This document shows positions 45,901-54,243 of a stretch of DNA of 64,000 nt, piece by piece (position 1 is the first letter of the stretch; each line of letters opens with the position of its first letter). The translations under genes were made by a program, and so were the position numbers. This DNA is from Clostridium sp. (GTDB taxonomy: Bacteria > Bacillota > Clostridia > Clostridiales > Clostridiaceae): positions 1 to 64,000 of the forward strand of contig NZ_JAJFUC010000015.1 of assembly GCF_021372645.1 (NCBI RefSeq). The letters run 5' to 3'. The notes beneath the pieces are model-generated. The model did not search any database, was not told where the DNA came from, and worked only from the letters and a program-made list of their open reading frames with translations.

Positions 45901-46222
45901 TGCTGTACCTGCTGAATTTAGGGCATTCTCGTAATTTTTAAGAGAATCATTATAATTATTCAGTAAGGTAAGACCTCTGTTTCGCTGGTACGTACCGAAC
46001 ATGGTTGTAGCAATATATGCCTTCTCATTCTTACTAAGGGTCTGAAATTTATCTCTTCCAAGTTCATCTACCACATCGGCGAAATCACGCAACTGTCCTT
46101 TAGAATCTGTTGCCTTAATTCCAATATCTGATAATGCTTTAGTAACCTGATTTAGATTAGTGGAATCTTCATCATTAAATCCGGTCTTTTTTATAGATTC
46201 ATATCGGCTAATTACACTGTTT
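39991..46222 (-). CDS. Tail tape measure protein, exon 2
   Basis: After splicing to 48489-49948 the frame is continuous for 2,563 residues; this exon supplies the last ~2,077. It opens NSVISRYESIKKTGFN...IGIKATDSKGQLRDFADVVDELG, the downstream half of the TP901-type tape measure core. It continues with QRNRGLTLLNNY, hydrophobic helices (~LLALGESTLAFE region), long coiled coils and KGTKGHPGGLAIIDDG...VIPADETEDIL. The end has GGTGNNEGLAYLHKKELVLN. It sets tail length and may form the DNA channel. The in-frame TTG at 46092 is only an artefact of reading the exon alone. Confidence 0.88.
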
Positions 46223-48488
46223 CCATCTGTTACTTTTATGACCTATTTAAAATAGGCGGAGAAGGTTCTTCTTTAGAATGTCTGGTTACATTCGACCTTC
46301 TCTCTCTCCTTTATAAAAATGACAATATAGGAGATGAGCAGACTATCGCACCACCATAATAAAATGGTGTTTTCTCATTTAGTCGTTCAGCGTGAATTTT
46401 GAATAAATATTAATAGTGTGTGGTGAACACTATATTTGTACTATATTATAATTTAAATCCCTATGATCAGATTTAAATCCAAATTGTCTTTGATATTCAT
46501 GTTGGCATTGTTGATTGCAAAAAAATCTTATATTTTTATTATATTTACTTTTTGGCACTTCTATTTCTTCATTACAGTTATTACATTTAACCTTAATTTT
46601 AGTAACTCTACCTTTTATGGCACACTCTTTGCTACAATAATGATGATTCTGTTTATTATAACGAGAAATTAACATTTCTTTTTCATTTCCACAATATTCA
46701 CAATTATAAGTAATCCACTTATCTTGTTGTTTATGAGACATTTTTTCTTTAACTGAAATATCTATAATTTCTTTCAAATTATTAATATCCCAATCCATAT
46801 AAGGAATTTCAATTTTATTACTTACTTTTAATTGTTTATTAAAAACATAATTAAATGAATGATAATTATCTAATATACCATTATTATTTATATAATTTAA
46901 TATTAAGTTTTTACATAATTGTGGGTTATTTACTATATCTTTTTCCCATAAATATAATATTTCTATATTATAATTGTTTAATAAATATGTATGCTTAATT
47001 TTATCCATTTTTATTCTTTTAACTTGCATATCATAATTTATATTTTTATAAATCCTATGATCACAATGCCAATATGTCCCCATAACTTCAATTATTAAAT
47101 TATAATCTTCTAAATAATTATCAACTGCAAAATAAGTAAAACCTTTTTCATTTATATATTTTATTTTTAATTCATCTAATAGATTATTTATTAAAACTTG
47201 TATATATGTATTAGTATCCCAAACTTTATTTTCTAAATTTTTTACAGCATTTTTTCTTGATCTTTCTTTCCATTCAGGTGATTGAGATAATACATTGCTA
47301 TAATAATCTTGCCTACATTTATCAGAACAAAATTTAGCAGTATTAATTTTATGTGGACTAACTTCAAATAGAGTGCCACACCATTGACAAATTAATGTTC
47401 TATCTTCTTTTGAGATATTATGATTATATCCATTAGCATTCTCTCCTGATAGATACAATGATTGCCATATTCCTTGGCATTGAATAGAACACATTTTTTG
47501 AGTACTAGATTTTAGACATTCAAAATCTTTTCCACAAATTTCACATTGTCTGATTTCCCATTTTTCTTTATGCTTAAATTCTAACTCACATTCTAAAGAA
47601 CAAAAAGTATTATTATATCTTGATTGTTTTCTTCGTGTATAACTTTTGCCACAATTTGAACAAATTACTTCTTCTTGTTTGGGGTTTTCTTTATAATGTT
47701 TATCTTTACATTCTAAACAACAATATTTTTGGTCTGGAACATTATCATAAACATCAAATTCATTACCACAATATATACAGTTCTTTTTCCCAATAATCTT
47801 ATGATAATTTATACCTTTTTTATATGAATTAGAACATTGTTTACTACAACAATGAGCCTTTTGTGATAATAATTGATATGGATGCATTAAAAACTCTGTG
47901 TTACAATAATCGCAATTATATTTTAATTGAGTTTTGTTTTGTCCACGTAATTTTAAATAATTAACAACCACATCACATAAATCAAATAAATCTCTATTTA
48001 GATTATTTGCAATTTCATTTAATAATAATTTATCAATTAAAATATAATGAATTATTTGTTTATATTCTCCTATAAACCAACCATCTTTTATATTAATATT
48101 ATTATGTCTTTTAAACCAATTACAAACATTACAAATACTATCATAATGCCCACTACCCTTAGAATTAAATTCAGTAATTTGCTTTTCTTCTCCGCATATT
48201 TTACAAACTTTAGTTTCTAAATTCCCCATTTTTAATTACCTCCTTAGTAATTTTCCACAAATAAAAATAGAAAGCAGATGAATAGGAATTTCACTCTTCG
48301 GGAGCTACCCTAGCTTTCTAAATCAAAATTAACTTGTATTCGGTTTTTATTTATTCAAAATTCTTCGCCCTTGTCATCCTTGCCATAGGACTTCCAAGTT
48401 ATCTGTAATTATCACCACAATAATTACAACCATTAGAGAAAATTTTCTATAGTAGTTTATGTATTATGCCACTAAAGCCCCAAAATCT
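46223..48488 (-). ncRNA. Group I self-splicing intron in the tape measure gene
   Basis: The upstream frame breaks after IGRSL and resumes with NSVISRY. Exon 1 ends ...TTCCCT and the intron begins AGATTTTGGGG, so CCCU can pair with GGGG (P1, with the expected G-U at the splice site). The intron ends ...AACAGATGG, giving the terminal G. Near the 3' end the minus strand reads GCTGAACGACTAAATGAG (46375-46392) and GCGATAGTCTGCTCATC (46333-46349). These are group I R- and S-like core segments: GACUA/UAGUC for P7, AUGAG/CUCAU adjacent. The length is 2,266 nt, with the endonuclease gene in a peripheral loop. The exact splice sites are inferred from protein continuity. Confidence 0.8.
46430..48229 (-). 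CDS. Intron-encoded multi-zinc-finger homing endonuclease (EDxHD/Vsr-like)
   Basis: 599 residues; ATG follows AAGGAGGTAATTAAAA. Six N-terminal zinc-finger units of the CxxC...CxxxC type follow one another (CKICGEEK, CDYCNTEF, CIYCGNEF, CSNCGKSY, CEICGKDF, CQWCGTLF). A nuclease domain lies near residues 340-440: VDNYLEDYNLIIEVMGTYWH, then CDHRIY, DKIKHTYLL and IEILYLWEKDI. Two more fingers (CEYCGNEK, CNNCNEEI) come at the C-terminus. It presumably cuts intronless tape-measure alleles to spread the intron. The fingers should give long target recognition. Confidence 0.82.
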   Translation of the reverse strand: MGNLETKVCKICGEEKQITEFNSKGSGHYDSICNVCNWFKRHNNINIKDGWFIGEYKQIIHYILIDKLLLNEIANNLNRDLFDLCDVVVNYLKLRGQNKTQLKYNCDYCNTEFLMHPYQLLSQKAHCCSKQCSNSYKKGINYHKIIGKKNCIYCGNEFDVYDNVPDQKYCCLECKDKHYKENPKQEEVICSNCGKSYTRRKQSRYNNTFCSLECELEFKHKEKWEIRQCEICGKDFECLKSSTQKMCSIQCQGIWQSLYLSGENANGYNHNISKEDRTLICQWCGTLFEVSPHKINTAKFCSDKCRQDYYSNVLSQSPEWKERSRKNAVKNLENKVWDTNTYIQVLINNLLDELKIKYINEKGFTYFAVDNYLEDYNLIIEVMGTYWHCDHRIYKNINYDMQVKRIKMDKIKHTYLLNNYNIEILYLWEKDIVNNPQLCKNLILNYINNNGILDNYHSFNYVFNKQLKVSNKIEIPYMDWDINNLKEIIDISVKEKMSHKQQDKWITYNCEYCGNEKEMLISRYNKQNHHYCSKECAIKGRVTKIKVKCNNCNEEIEVPKSKYNKNIRFFCNQQCQHEYQRQFGFKSDHRDLNYNIVQI

Positions 48489-49948
48489 AGGGAACGTCCA
48501 ATTGTACTAGCCGATTCTCTTGTAATACTGGAAATTGTAGCTATCCATGATGCACTTTTTTCTAAAGAAACATTTGAATTATCTGCTGCACTTGCTACAC
48601 GTTGTAAAGCTTCACCAATTTCATCAGCACCAGAAGCTGTAGTATCTCCTAAGAGTGCAAAAATATCTATAATCTTTTGTGTACTTTCACCTGTCGCATT
48701 CGCCGTACTTGTGATAATTCGGTTACTATCCTCAAGACTAATTGAACTTATTTTGGCATATTCAACTATGCCCTTCATTCTTTCTTCTACTTGTGTATCA
48801 TTTAAACCTTGCCGATATAGATCAGCCGCCGTTTGAGTCAATTCTTTAGTAGTCACATTCATTTCCTTACCCAATTTATTATAGGATAAGGCTAAATCAT
48901 TTACTTCTTGTTGAGTTTTATTTGTAACAATACGCACTTCATTTAATGCGTTATCCATTTCAGAGATATAAGAAACCGCAGACTTTATGGCTCTAAGGGG
49001 TGAGTATACAGCAGACGCCGCTAAAGCCCAAATTCCTAATTTGAAAACATCTTTACCAAATGTTGTAAATAACCCATCTGCTTCTTTTGCAGTATATGTT
49101 GCTTCTCGTCTAAGTTGACGCATACCAGCAGTTGAACTAGCAATTTCTAAATCTAATTGTTTTGTTGCTCTTTTTAATTCATCTATAGTTTTATAATCAT
49201 TAGAATTTAGACTATTGGCACTAGCAATTATAGAAGTCATGCCCTTAGAATCGTAAGACTTCCCATAAGTAGTCATTAGATTTTTATTTTTTATAGCAAT
49301 TTCTTGCTGGTATAAAGCTATTTGCTCTCTAATGAGAGTGTTTTGCCTTCCTTCTTCTGCCGTTTCTCTTTCTAATTGAGCATAATACTGTTTCATTTGT
49401 TGAATTGCTGTATTAGTTGAAGTCATAGAATCTAAAGTTTCTTTTCTACGTTCCATCCAATACCTAGATTCTACTTGTTGTCTTTTCTCTTCAGTTTTAG
49501 CAAGATTTGCAGATTCTTTTTCTAAGTTTTTATAGTAATTTGACATCTGAACCAAAGTATCGGGTTTACCAACCATAGAATCTAAAGTTTCTTTTCTTCT
49601 TTGTGTCCAATACTTTGATTGCTCTGCATTTATTTTTGCTAATTGATCTCTTTGTTTTTTATAATTATTTGTTACATTTTCTGAATCAAGAACTAATTCT
49701 TTAGTTACTTTATTTACTTTCTCAATAATTTGAACTTGTTGTCCCATTGTATTACTTGTATTTGTAACAACTTTTTGAAGTTCTCTTGAACCATCTTCTA
49801 GTATTTTAAATTGAGATTTTACTTTATCTACATCTGTTTTTATTTCAAGTGGTTTTAATTTCTTTTCAATTTCTTTTATATCAGTTTCTATTTGTGTACG
49901 ACTTGACTTTTCAAGTATCGCCTTAATGATAATATTAAGTGAGTCCAT
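48489..49948 (-). CDS. Tail tape measure protein, exon 1
   Basis: Supplies the first ~487 residues. ATG at 49948 follows AGGAGAGGTTATTAA. A coiled-coil N-terminus contains two near-identical repeats around W(T/M)(Q/E)RRKETLDSM. The TP901-type core region follows (~residues 320-487): MDNALNEVRIVTNKTQQEV, LTQTAADLYRQGL, ASGADEIGEALQRVASAADNS, SWIATISSITRESASTIGRS. Read without splicing, it stops 9 codons into the intron (at 48464), which would truncate the core domain. Confidence 0.88.
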
Positions 49949-49981
49949 TTAATAACCTCTCCTTTCTCTCTAAATTGGCAT

Positions 49982-50015
49982 GAAAAAAGAGAGGTTATTA
50001 AATTAAACCTCTCTT
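49982..50015 (-). terminator. Intrinsic terminator upstream of the tape measure gene
   Basis: Minus-strand AAGAGAGGTT...AACCTCTCTTTTTT, a strong hairpin with T-run. It ends transcripts from the accessory cassette. Confidence 0.8.
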
Positions 50016-50054
50016 GATTGATTTATTTAATTGTTAATTATTAAATAATAAAAT

Positions 50055-50660
50055 TTATTTCTTAAACTTTAATGACTGTTCAAAAACTTGAATAACTTCT
50101 TTAAATCCTTCCCATTTACTATCTTCAATACCTATTGTTGCTCTATAAAAAGTATCATTAATTTGATAGATATATCTTTTATTATGGGTTATTGGATTAT
50201 TATTAATATAATACTCTGTATAATAACATTGTTGATTTAAATATCCTTGATTAATAATTTTAGTATCATACATACCTGATAATTTTATAGTTTTAACTAC
50301 ATTTTGTAATTTAGTTTCTGAAGTATTTAATTTACTTATATATATAAAATTTAATCCATCTTCTGGATTAACTAATCCAATAACTAAATTAGGTGAAGTT
50401 ATTTCTTTATCTTCAATCCAATTTTTCGGATAGTCGAAAGTTAAAAATGGGGTATTATAAGTAGTTACAGGGAAGGAAGGAACTATTTTTTGTTTTGGTT
50501 GTGTTTGTTTTTGATTAGTTTGTTCTACCACTGGTGAAACCTGAGTATTGATTTTTGCTTTTTCATTACAACCCACAAACAAACTTAATATCCCACTCAA
50601 TATAAAAGCAACCAAAATATAACTAAAATATCTTTTTTCTATTTTAGTTAATTTATCCAT
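50055..50660 (-). CDS. Putative lipoprotein (PsbP-like), accessory
   Basis: 201 residues. The N-terminal basic/hydrophobic segment ends in the lipobox LFVGC (Cys ~31), so it is predicted to be lipidated and surface-attached. A Gln/Thr/Pro linker follows, then a globular domain beginning YNTPFLTFDYPKNW, the style of PsbP-like or DUF-type small lipoproteins. ATG follows AAGGAGTTGATTTT. The gene lies beside the toxin-antitoxin locus in a cassette inserted in the late operon. Possible roles such as superinfection exclusion are speculation. Confidence 0.65.
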   Translation of the reverse strand: MDKLTKIEKRYFSYILVAFILSGILSLFVGCNEKAKINTQVSPVVEQTNQKQTQPKQKIVPSFPVTTYNTPFLTFDYPKNWIEDKEITSPNLVIGLVNPEDGLNFIYISKLNTSETKLQNVVKTIKLSGMYDTKIINQGYLNQQCYYTEYYINNNPITHNKRYIYQINDTFYRATIGIEDSKWEGFKEVIQVFEQSLKFKK

Positions 50661-50753
50661 AAAATCAACTCCTTTATATAAATAATATATTAAATGTATA
50701 TTATTTACAATAAGAATGATGATTATTTATAATAATAAATATAAAAAGATTTC

Positions 50754-51305
50754 TTACAGTAAAAGGTTTTTATAATCATTCGCATCTAAATATTTAAAAC
50801 ATGCATCTTCCAATTTTTTGAAATCAAAACTTCTTTGAGAAATAAAATTATCAGGATACTTATATTTCATATTGTAGATTTTAAATGCATTTTTTTGAAG
50901 AGGTAATTTATTAATAATATTTAACTCAATTCTCAACAAATCAATATATTTACTCTTTTCTTCTTCATATTTAAATAATCTATAATTTTCAATACTTTTA
51001 TATCTCAAATCAGCCATTAAAGAGTTATGAATAGGAAACATGTAGTTAAGATTAATAACTGCTAATAATCTTCCATCATTAGGATGATAAATTTTATAAA
51101 AATCAATATTTTTCTTCAATTCATAATGTCTTTTTTGAGGATGTGAAATTTGAGTTATATAAATCAAATCATTAATCTCAAATAAAGGACTGAAAAAAGG
51201 TTTATATTTATCATCACCATAATTTGAATAAGGTATTCTTGACTCATAATTATCTCTTAAATAATTAAGATAAAACTCATTTACTATTTTCCATGTTATT
51301 TTCAT
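50754..51305 (-). CDS. toxN: ToxN/AbiQ-family type III toxin endoribonuclease
   Basis: 183 residues, ATG after TTGGAGAATTAA. Family features in order are YLNYLRDNYESRIP, KPFFSPLFEINDLIYITQISHPQKRH (ToxN has ..PL.SPK..H), FYKIYHPNDGRLLAVINLNYMFPI (family G.INL..MIP), and a helical C-terminal half (~95-183). ToxN cleaves RNA and is held inactive by a repetitive RNA pseudoknot. Directly upstream lie a terminator and a three-copy 33-34 nt repeat array with its own promoter, the canonical type III gene order. Phage-borne copies can act as abortive-infection or stabilisation systems. Confidence 0.88.
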   Translation of the reverse strand: MKITWKIVNEFYLNYLRDNYESRIPYSNYGDDKYKPFFSPLFEINDLIYITQISHPQKRHYELKKNIDFYKIYHPNDGRLLAVINLNYMFPIHNSLMADLRYKSIENYRLFKYEEEKSKYIDLLRIELNIINKLPLQKNAFKIYNMKYKYPDNFISQRSFDFKKLEDACFKYLDANDYKNLLL

Positions 51306-51320
51306 TTAATTCTCCAAATA

Positions 51321-51355
51321 ATAAAATGGACTAATATTTAACCAGTCCATTTTAT
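51321..51355. terminator. Attenuating terminator between toxI array and toxN
   Basis: ATAAAATGGACT and AGTCCATTTTAT pair perfectly around an 11-base loop, with T-rich flank on the minus strand. In ToxIN-type loci a leaky terminator here sets the antitoxin RNA to toxin ratio. Confidence 0.8.
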
Positions 51356-51453
51356 TAATACGATTTTGATAGGATTCGTAACCTCTATTAATACAGTATT
51401 TGGTAGGAACTGCAACCTCTATTAATACGATTTTGATAGGATTCGTAACCTCT
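51354..51453 (-). ncRNA. toxI: ToxI-like antitoxin RNA: three tandem 33-34 nt repeats
   Basis: Units at 51421-51453, 51387-51420 and 51354-51386 (transcription order). Units 1 and 3 are identical, each reading AGAGGTTACGAATCCTATC then AAAATCGTATTAAT on the minus strand. Unit 2 differs at paired positions: CGA/TCG becomes CAG/CTG-type pairing around a conserved CCTA(T/C)CAAA loop. The AGAGGTT start and GTATTAAT end are constant. Repeat length and number fit type III antitoxins, whose units fold as pseudoknots bound to ToxN. Confidence 0.82.
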
Positions 51454-51460
51454 TATACAT

Positions 51461-51490
51461 ATTATGCCATTCAATGTAATTAAATGTCAA
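51461..51490 (-). promoter_or_regulatory. Sigma-A promoter of the toxI-toxN locus
   Basis: Minus strand TTGACA (51490-51485), 18 bp spacer, CATAAT (51466-51461). Transcription is predicted to start about 7 bases later, at the first repeat. Confidence 0.75.
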
Positions 51491-51615
51491 GAGATATAAA
51501 CTGTTTGTATTTGGATTTGAAACTAATATTATAATATCAAACAAACATATAAATGTCAATAAAAAATAAAGAAATTATATTATTAATTTAACAACCAAAA
51601 ACATAATAGAAGTTA

Positions 51616-51644
51616 TTTCCAAATACCATACATAATGTTATAAT
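51616..51644 (+). promoter_or_regulatory. Probable promoter of the secreted accessory gene
   Basis: Extended -10 TGTTATAAT with TATAAT at 51639-51644, and a weak -35 TTTCCA 17 bp upstream. The stretch 51,491-51,615 is otherwise A+T-rich and without a gene. Confidence 0.5.
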
Positions 51645-51703
51645 TATAAATATAAACAATATAATTAACAATTATAAAAAAACAATTTTAAAGGAGGTAT
51701 CCC

Positions 51704-52555
51704 ATGAAATTAAGAAAACTCACAATAACCATTATTTTAACCCTTTTATTCTGTCTATCTCTAACTACTATTGTATCAGCTCAAGATATTGTAATAGATG
51801 GCAAAACCTTTTCTAATGCTCCAATACAAACATTAAACAATAGAACCTATCTTCCTGCCCAATATATATCACAAATGCTTGAGATTCAAAACAATTATGT
51901 ATATGTAAATAATGATTATATTGGCATAAAACGAGGTGATAATTCTATTCTAATGAAAATAGGTAGCACCATATATTTAAGAAATGAAAAAGAAGCTACT
52001 ATGGATGTCACTCCTATAAGGATTAATAATCAAATTTTGTTGCCTGTTAAATATGCATTTGATGCTTTTGGATATAATATTGGTTGGGATAGTAAAACTA
52101 ATAGTATTGTTATAAATAGTGTGGGGAGTAATATATCAACGACTACTCCAACAAATATACCAAATACTTTAACTCAATTAATTAGCGCACCTACAAACCT
52201 TCCATCTGATAATAGAACAACTTTTTATTATAATACAAATTCAGCAGATGGAGTAAAATTAACTTGGGTAGCAGATAATTTATCTGGGAAAACTATTAAT
52301 TATTATACATTAAAAGTTAGTACTTACAATGCAGTAGGAGACCCTTCATATGATGAATTAAATAGCAAATGCAAATTTAATATTAAATATGTAGGGCCAG
52401 TATCTCCTGGAGAACAATTATGTTGTAATAATTTATTTACTTATCAAGGAGTAGTTCGCAAAATTGTAATTGATGAAATATTTATAGAATTTATGGATGG
52501 TACAACTGCCACACAAAATTATGGATATTCAACAGATCAATATAGACCTTATTAA
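51704..52555 (+). CDS. Secreted protein with copper amine oxidase N-terminal-like domain
   Basis: 283 residues, the only plus-strand gene in the late arm. ATG follows AAAGGAGGTATCCC. A Sec signal peptide occupies residues 1-26 (LTITIILTLLFCLSLTTIVSA). Residues 27-145 resemble the stalk or 'copper amine oxidase N-terminal' domain common in clostridial secreted proteins (VIDGKTFSNAPIQTLNNRTYLPAQYISQML...VTPIRINNQILLPVKYAFDAFGY.IGWDSKTNSIVI). A C-terminal beta domain of ~110 residues is unassigned. It is probably cargo that alters the lysogen surface. It has its own promoter and terminator. Confidence 0.75.
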   Translation: MKLRKLTITIILTLLFCLSLTTIVSAQDIVIDGKTFSNAPIQTLNNRTYLPAQYISQMLEIQNNYVYVNNDYIGIKRGDNSILMKIGSTIYLRNEKEATMDVTPIRINNQILLPVKYAFDAFGYNIGWDSKTNSIVINSVGSNISTTTPTNIPNTLTQLISAPTNLPSDNRTTFYYNTNSADGVKLTWVADNLSGKTINYYTLKVSTYNAVGDPSYDELNSKCKFNIKYVGPVSPGEQLCCNNLFTYQGVVRKIVIDEIFIEFMDGTTATQNYGYSTDQYRPY

Positions 52556-52587
52556 AAATGATTTAAAGTAAATATGTATTTAATAGG

Positions 52588-52624
52588 AAATAGAGAGTAA
52601 TTATTGGTTACTCTCTATTTATTT
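52588..52624 (+). terminator. Intrinsic terminator
   Basis: AAATAGAGAGTAA and TTACTCTCTATTT perfect stem, 7-base loop; usable in both directions. Confidence 0.8.
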
Positions 52625-52695
52625 ATAAAAATGTTATATGGATAATAAGTGGGGAAGGGGGAATTATTTAATAAATTGAGGGATTTGTGTTGTTA

Positions 52696-53658
52696 TTAAA
52701 CTCCATATTTATCTTTATTCTCTTGAACTTTTTTCTTGTCTTCGCGAGTGTAAAATTTTTTTGTCACATCGAGACCACTGTGATTCAATAAGGTTGAAAT
52801 TTCCTCCAATGGTGCGCCATTTATAAGCATCAACTGGCTCCCACTATGACGAAAATCATGGGCATGCATCGTAGGAACACCTATTAATTCGCCAACTCGT
52901 TTTGCCCATTGTTGCATAGTTCCCTTGGCAACCTTATTAAAAGCATTATCGTAACGTGTAATAAATACCCATCCACTATCATCAATTTGATTATCTTCTC
53001 TATACTGTTTTAGTTTCAGAAGTAAATCTTTTACCTCTTGACTAAAATATAAAGTTACAATTTTGCCTTCTTTTTCTAGGACTTCGTTAACTGTTCTTTC
53101 ATCAAAATCAATTTGATCCCATCTAGTATTTGATACAGCATTTACTCTTGCCATAGTAGAAAGAGAAAAATTAGCATAAGTTTGTAATTGTAAATCACCA
53201 TTTTCTATTAGTTTTTGTTTCATTAAATCCACTTGTTCTTTAGTTAAAAAAGTTTGAGTAATTATATCAGTATCTTTCTTTGGTCTTTCAAAAAATTCAA
53301 GTGGGTTCTCAGTGATTAATTTCTTGCGTCTTAAAAATTTATAAAATGCAGATATAGATGATATTCTACGTTTCATTCTTCTTGAATTATTGCCTTGCGT
53401 TTTACAAAAATAAAGAAATTCTACAATATCATCTTCTGTTAATTTTAAAATTGATTTGTTATCTTGATTATCATAGATAAAAATGAACCAATGGGAAAGA
53501 TCATTGTCATACCCCTCAATGGTTTTTTGGCTAAGTTCCCGTATTGTCATATCAACTTTATATTTATCATATAATTTTAGAGTTTCTGGATTTATATTTT
53601 TAAGTTTTTCAGGGTCATGAAATTTAATTTTTTTACTTATTTCTGCTATTGTAATCAC
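52696..53658 (-). CDS. Tyrosine recombinase (XerC/D-like)
   Basis: 320 residues. A SAM-like N-terminal core-binding domain (SQKTIEGYDNDLSHWFIF, RMKRRISSISAFYKFL) precedes the catalytic domain. The catalytic residues seen are Arg in STMARVNAVSNTRW, Lys in EKEGKIVTL, HDFRH, LLNHSG and the nucleophile Tyr in KKFYTRED. It could move the accessory cassette, resolve genome dimers or act in a second integration route. It is distinct from the serine integrase at 16-18 kb. Its place inside the structural operon is unusual. Confidence 0.88.
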   Translation of the reverse strand: MITIAEISKKIKFHDPEKLKNINPETLKLYDKYKVDMTIRELSQKTIEGYDNDLSHWFIFIYDNQDNKSILKLTEDDIVEFLYFCKTQGNNSRRMKRRISSISAFYKFLRRKKLITENPLEFFERPKKDTDIITQTFLTKEQVDLMKQKLIENGDLQLQTYANFSLSTMARVNAVSNTRWDQIDFDERTVNEVLEKEGKIVTLYFSQEVKDLLLKLKQYREDNQIDDSGWVFITRYDNAFNKVAKGTMQQWAKRVGELIGVPTMHAHDFRHSGSQLMLINGAPLEEISTLLNHSGLDVTKKFYTREDKKKVQENKDKYGV

Positions 53659-53679
53659 ATCCTTAAAAATCTACATAAT

Positions 53680-53722
53680 AAAGTAGGGCAGGGATATATA
53701 AAAACAAATCCCACTACCCTTA
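53680..53722 (-). terminator. Terminator upstream of the tyrosine recombinase
   Basis: GTAGGG(CA)GGGAT pairs with ATCCC(A)CTACCC, with TTTATT downstream on the minus strand. Together with 49982-50015 it brackets the accessory cassette. Confidence 0.6.
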
Positions 53723-53745
53723 AACTTAACAAAACCACTATTTTG

Positions 53746-54243
53746 TTAAATCACATTACCTTTCCCAAAAATCTCTTCTAAACCATCACGCATACTGTTT
53801 ACATGTGACTTGCTTACCCTCATACTTTCACGTGCCGTTTCTAAGAAATTCCTGGGGACACTATACCATTTGTCACCGTAACCCTTTATGAGATTTTCAG
53901 CCAAAGATTTAGAAATATCATAACCCCAACCTACCCATTCATATTCTTCATTCCTTGTAGCATTTGGTGAAATTTCAAGCACACCATTAGAAATTAAATT
54001 ACTATCCATAGTTTCAGGATCAGCAATACTGCCTGTTCCTATTGGATTTTTCATTCCACCATATTCATTTCCTGCTCTGCGATCATATGAGAGGGGAGTG
54101 CCACTATTGTAAATGTCTTCTGATACTGCTGTAGTAATTTCATTTTTTATTGTGTCTGTAAAATGTTTAGATTGTAATGTTTCATTAACTTTTTGCTGGA
54201 TATAATTATTTAATTCTGAAATTGACTTAAATGACTTATTCAT
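53746..54243 (-). CDS. Putative head-tail/neck structural protein (165 aa)
   Basis: The opening MNKSFKSISELNNYIQQKVNETLQ is helical. The middle contains LSYDRRAGNEYGG and EWVGWGYDISKSLAENLIKG, and the end RNFLETARESMRVSKSHVNSM resembles HK97-gp10-like or minor head-tail proteins. The start overlaps the upstream homing-endonuclease stop by 8 bases. The exact role is uncertain. Confidence 0.55.
   Translation of the reverse strand: MNKSFKSISELNNYIQQKVNETLQSKHFTDTIKNEITTAVSEDIYNSGTPLSYDRRAGNEYGGMKNPIGTGSIADPETMDSNLISNGVLEISPNATRNEEYEWVGWGYDISKSLAENLIKGYGDKWYSVPRNFLETARESMRVSKSHVNSMRDGLEEIFGKGNVI

Noticed and set aside
46092..48489. Tape measure gene broken by frameshift or pseudogenised by insertion
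   Set aside because: Both halves are intact, reading resumes at the exact homologous position, and group I intron core segments plus P1 pairing are present.
51354..51453. CRISPR array
   Set aside because: The three units abut with no spacers, the sequence has internal stems, and no cas gene is present; the toxN neighbour explains the array.
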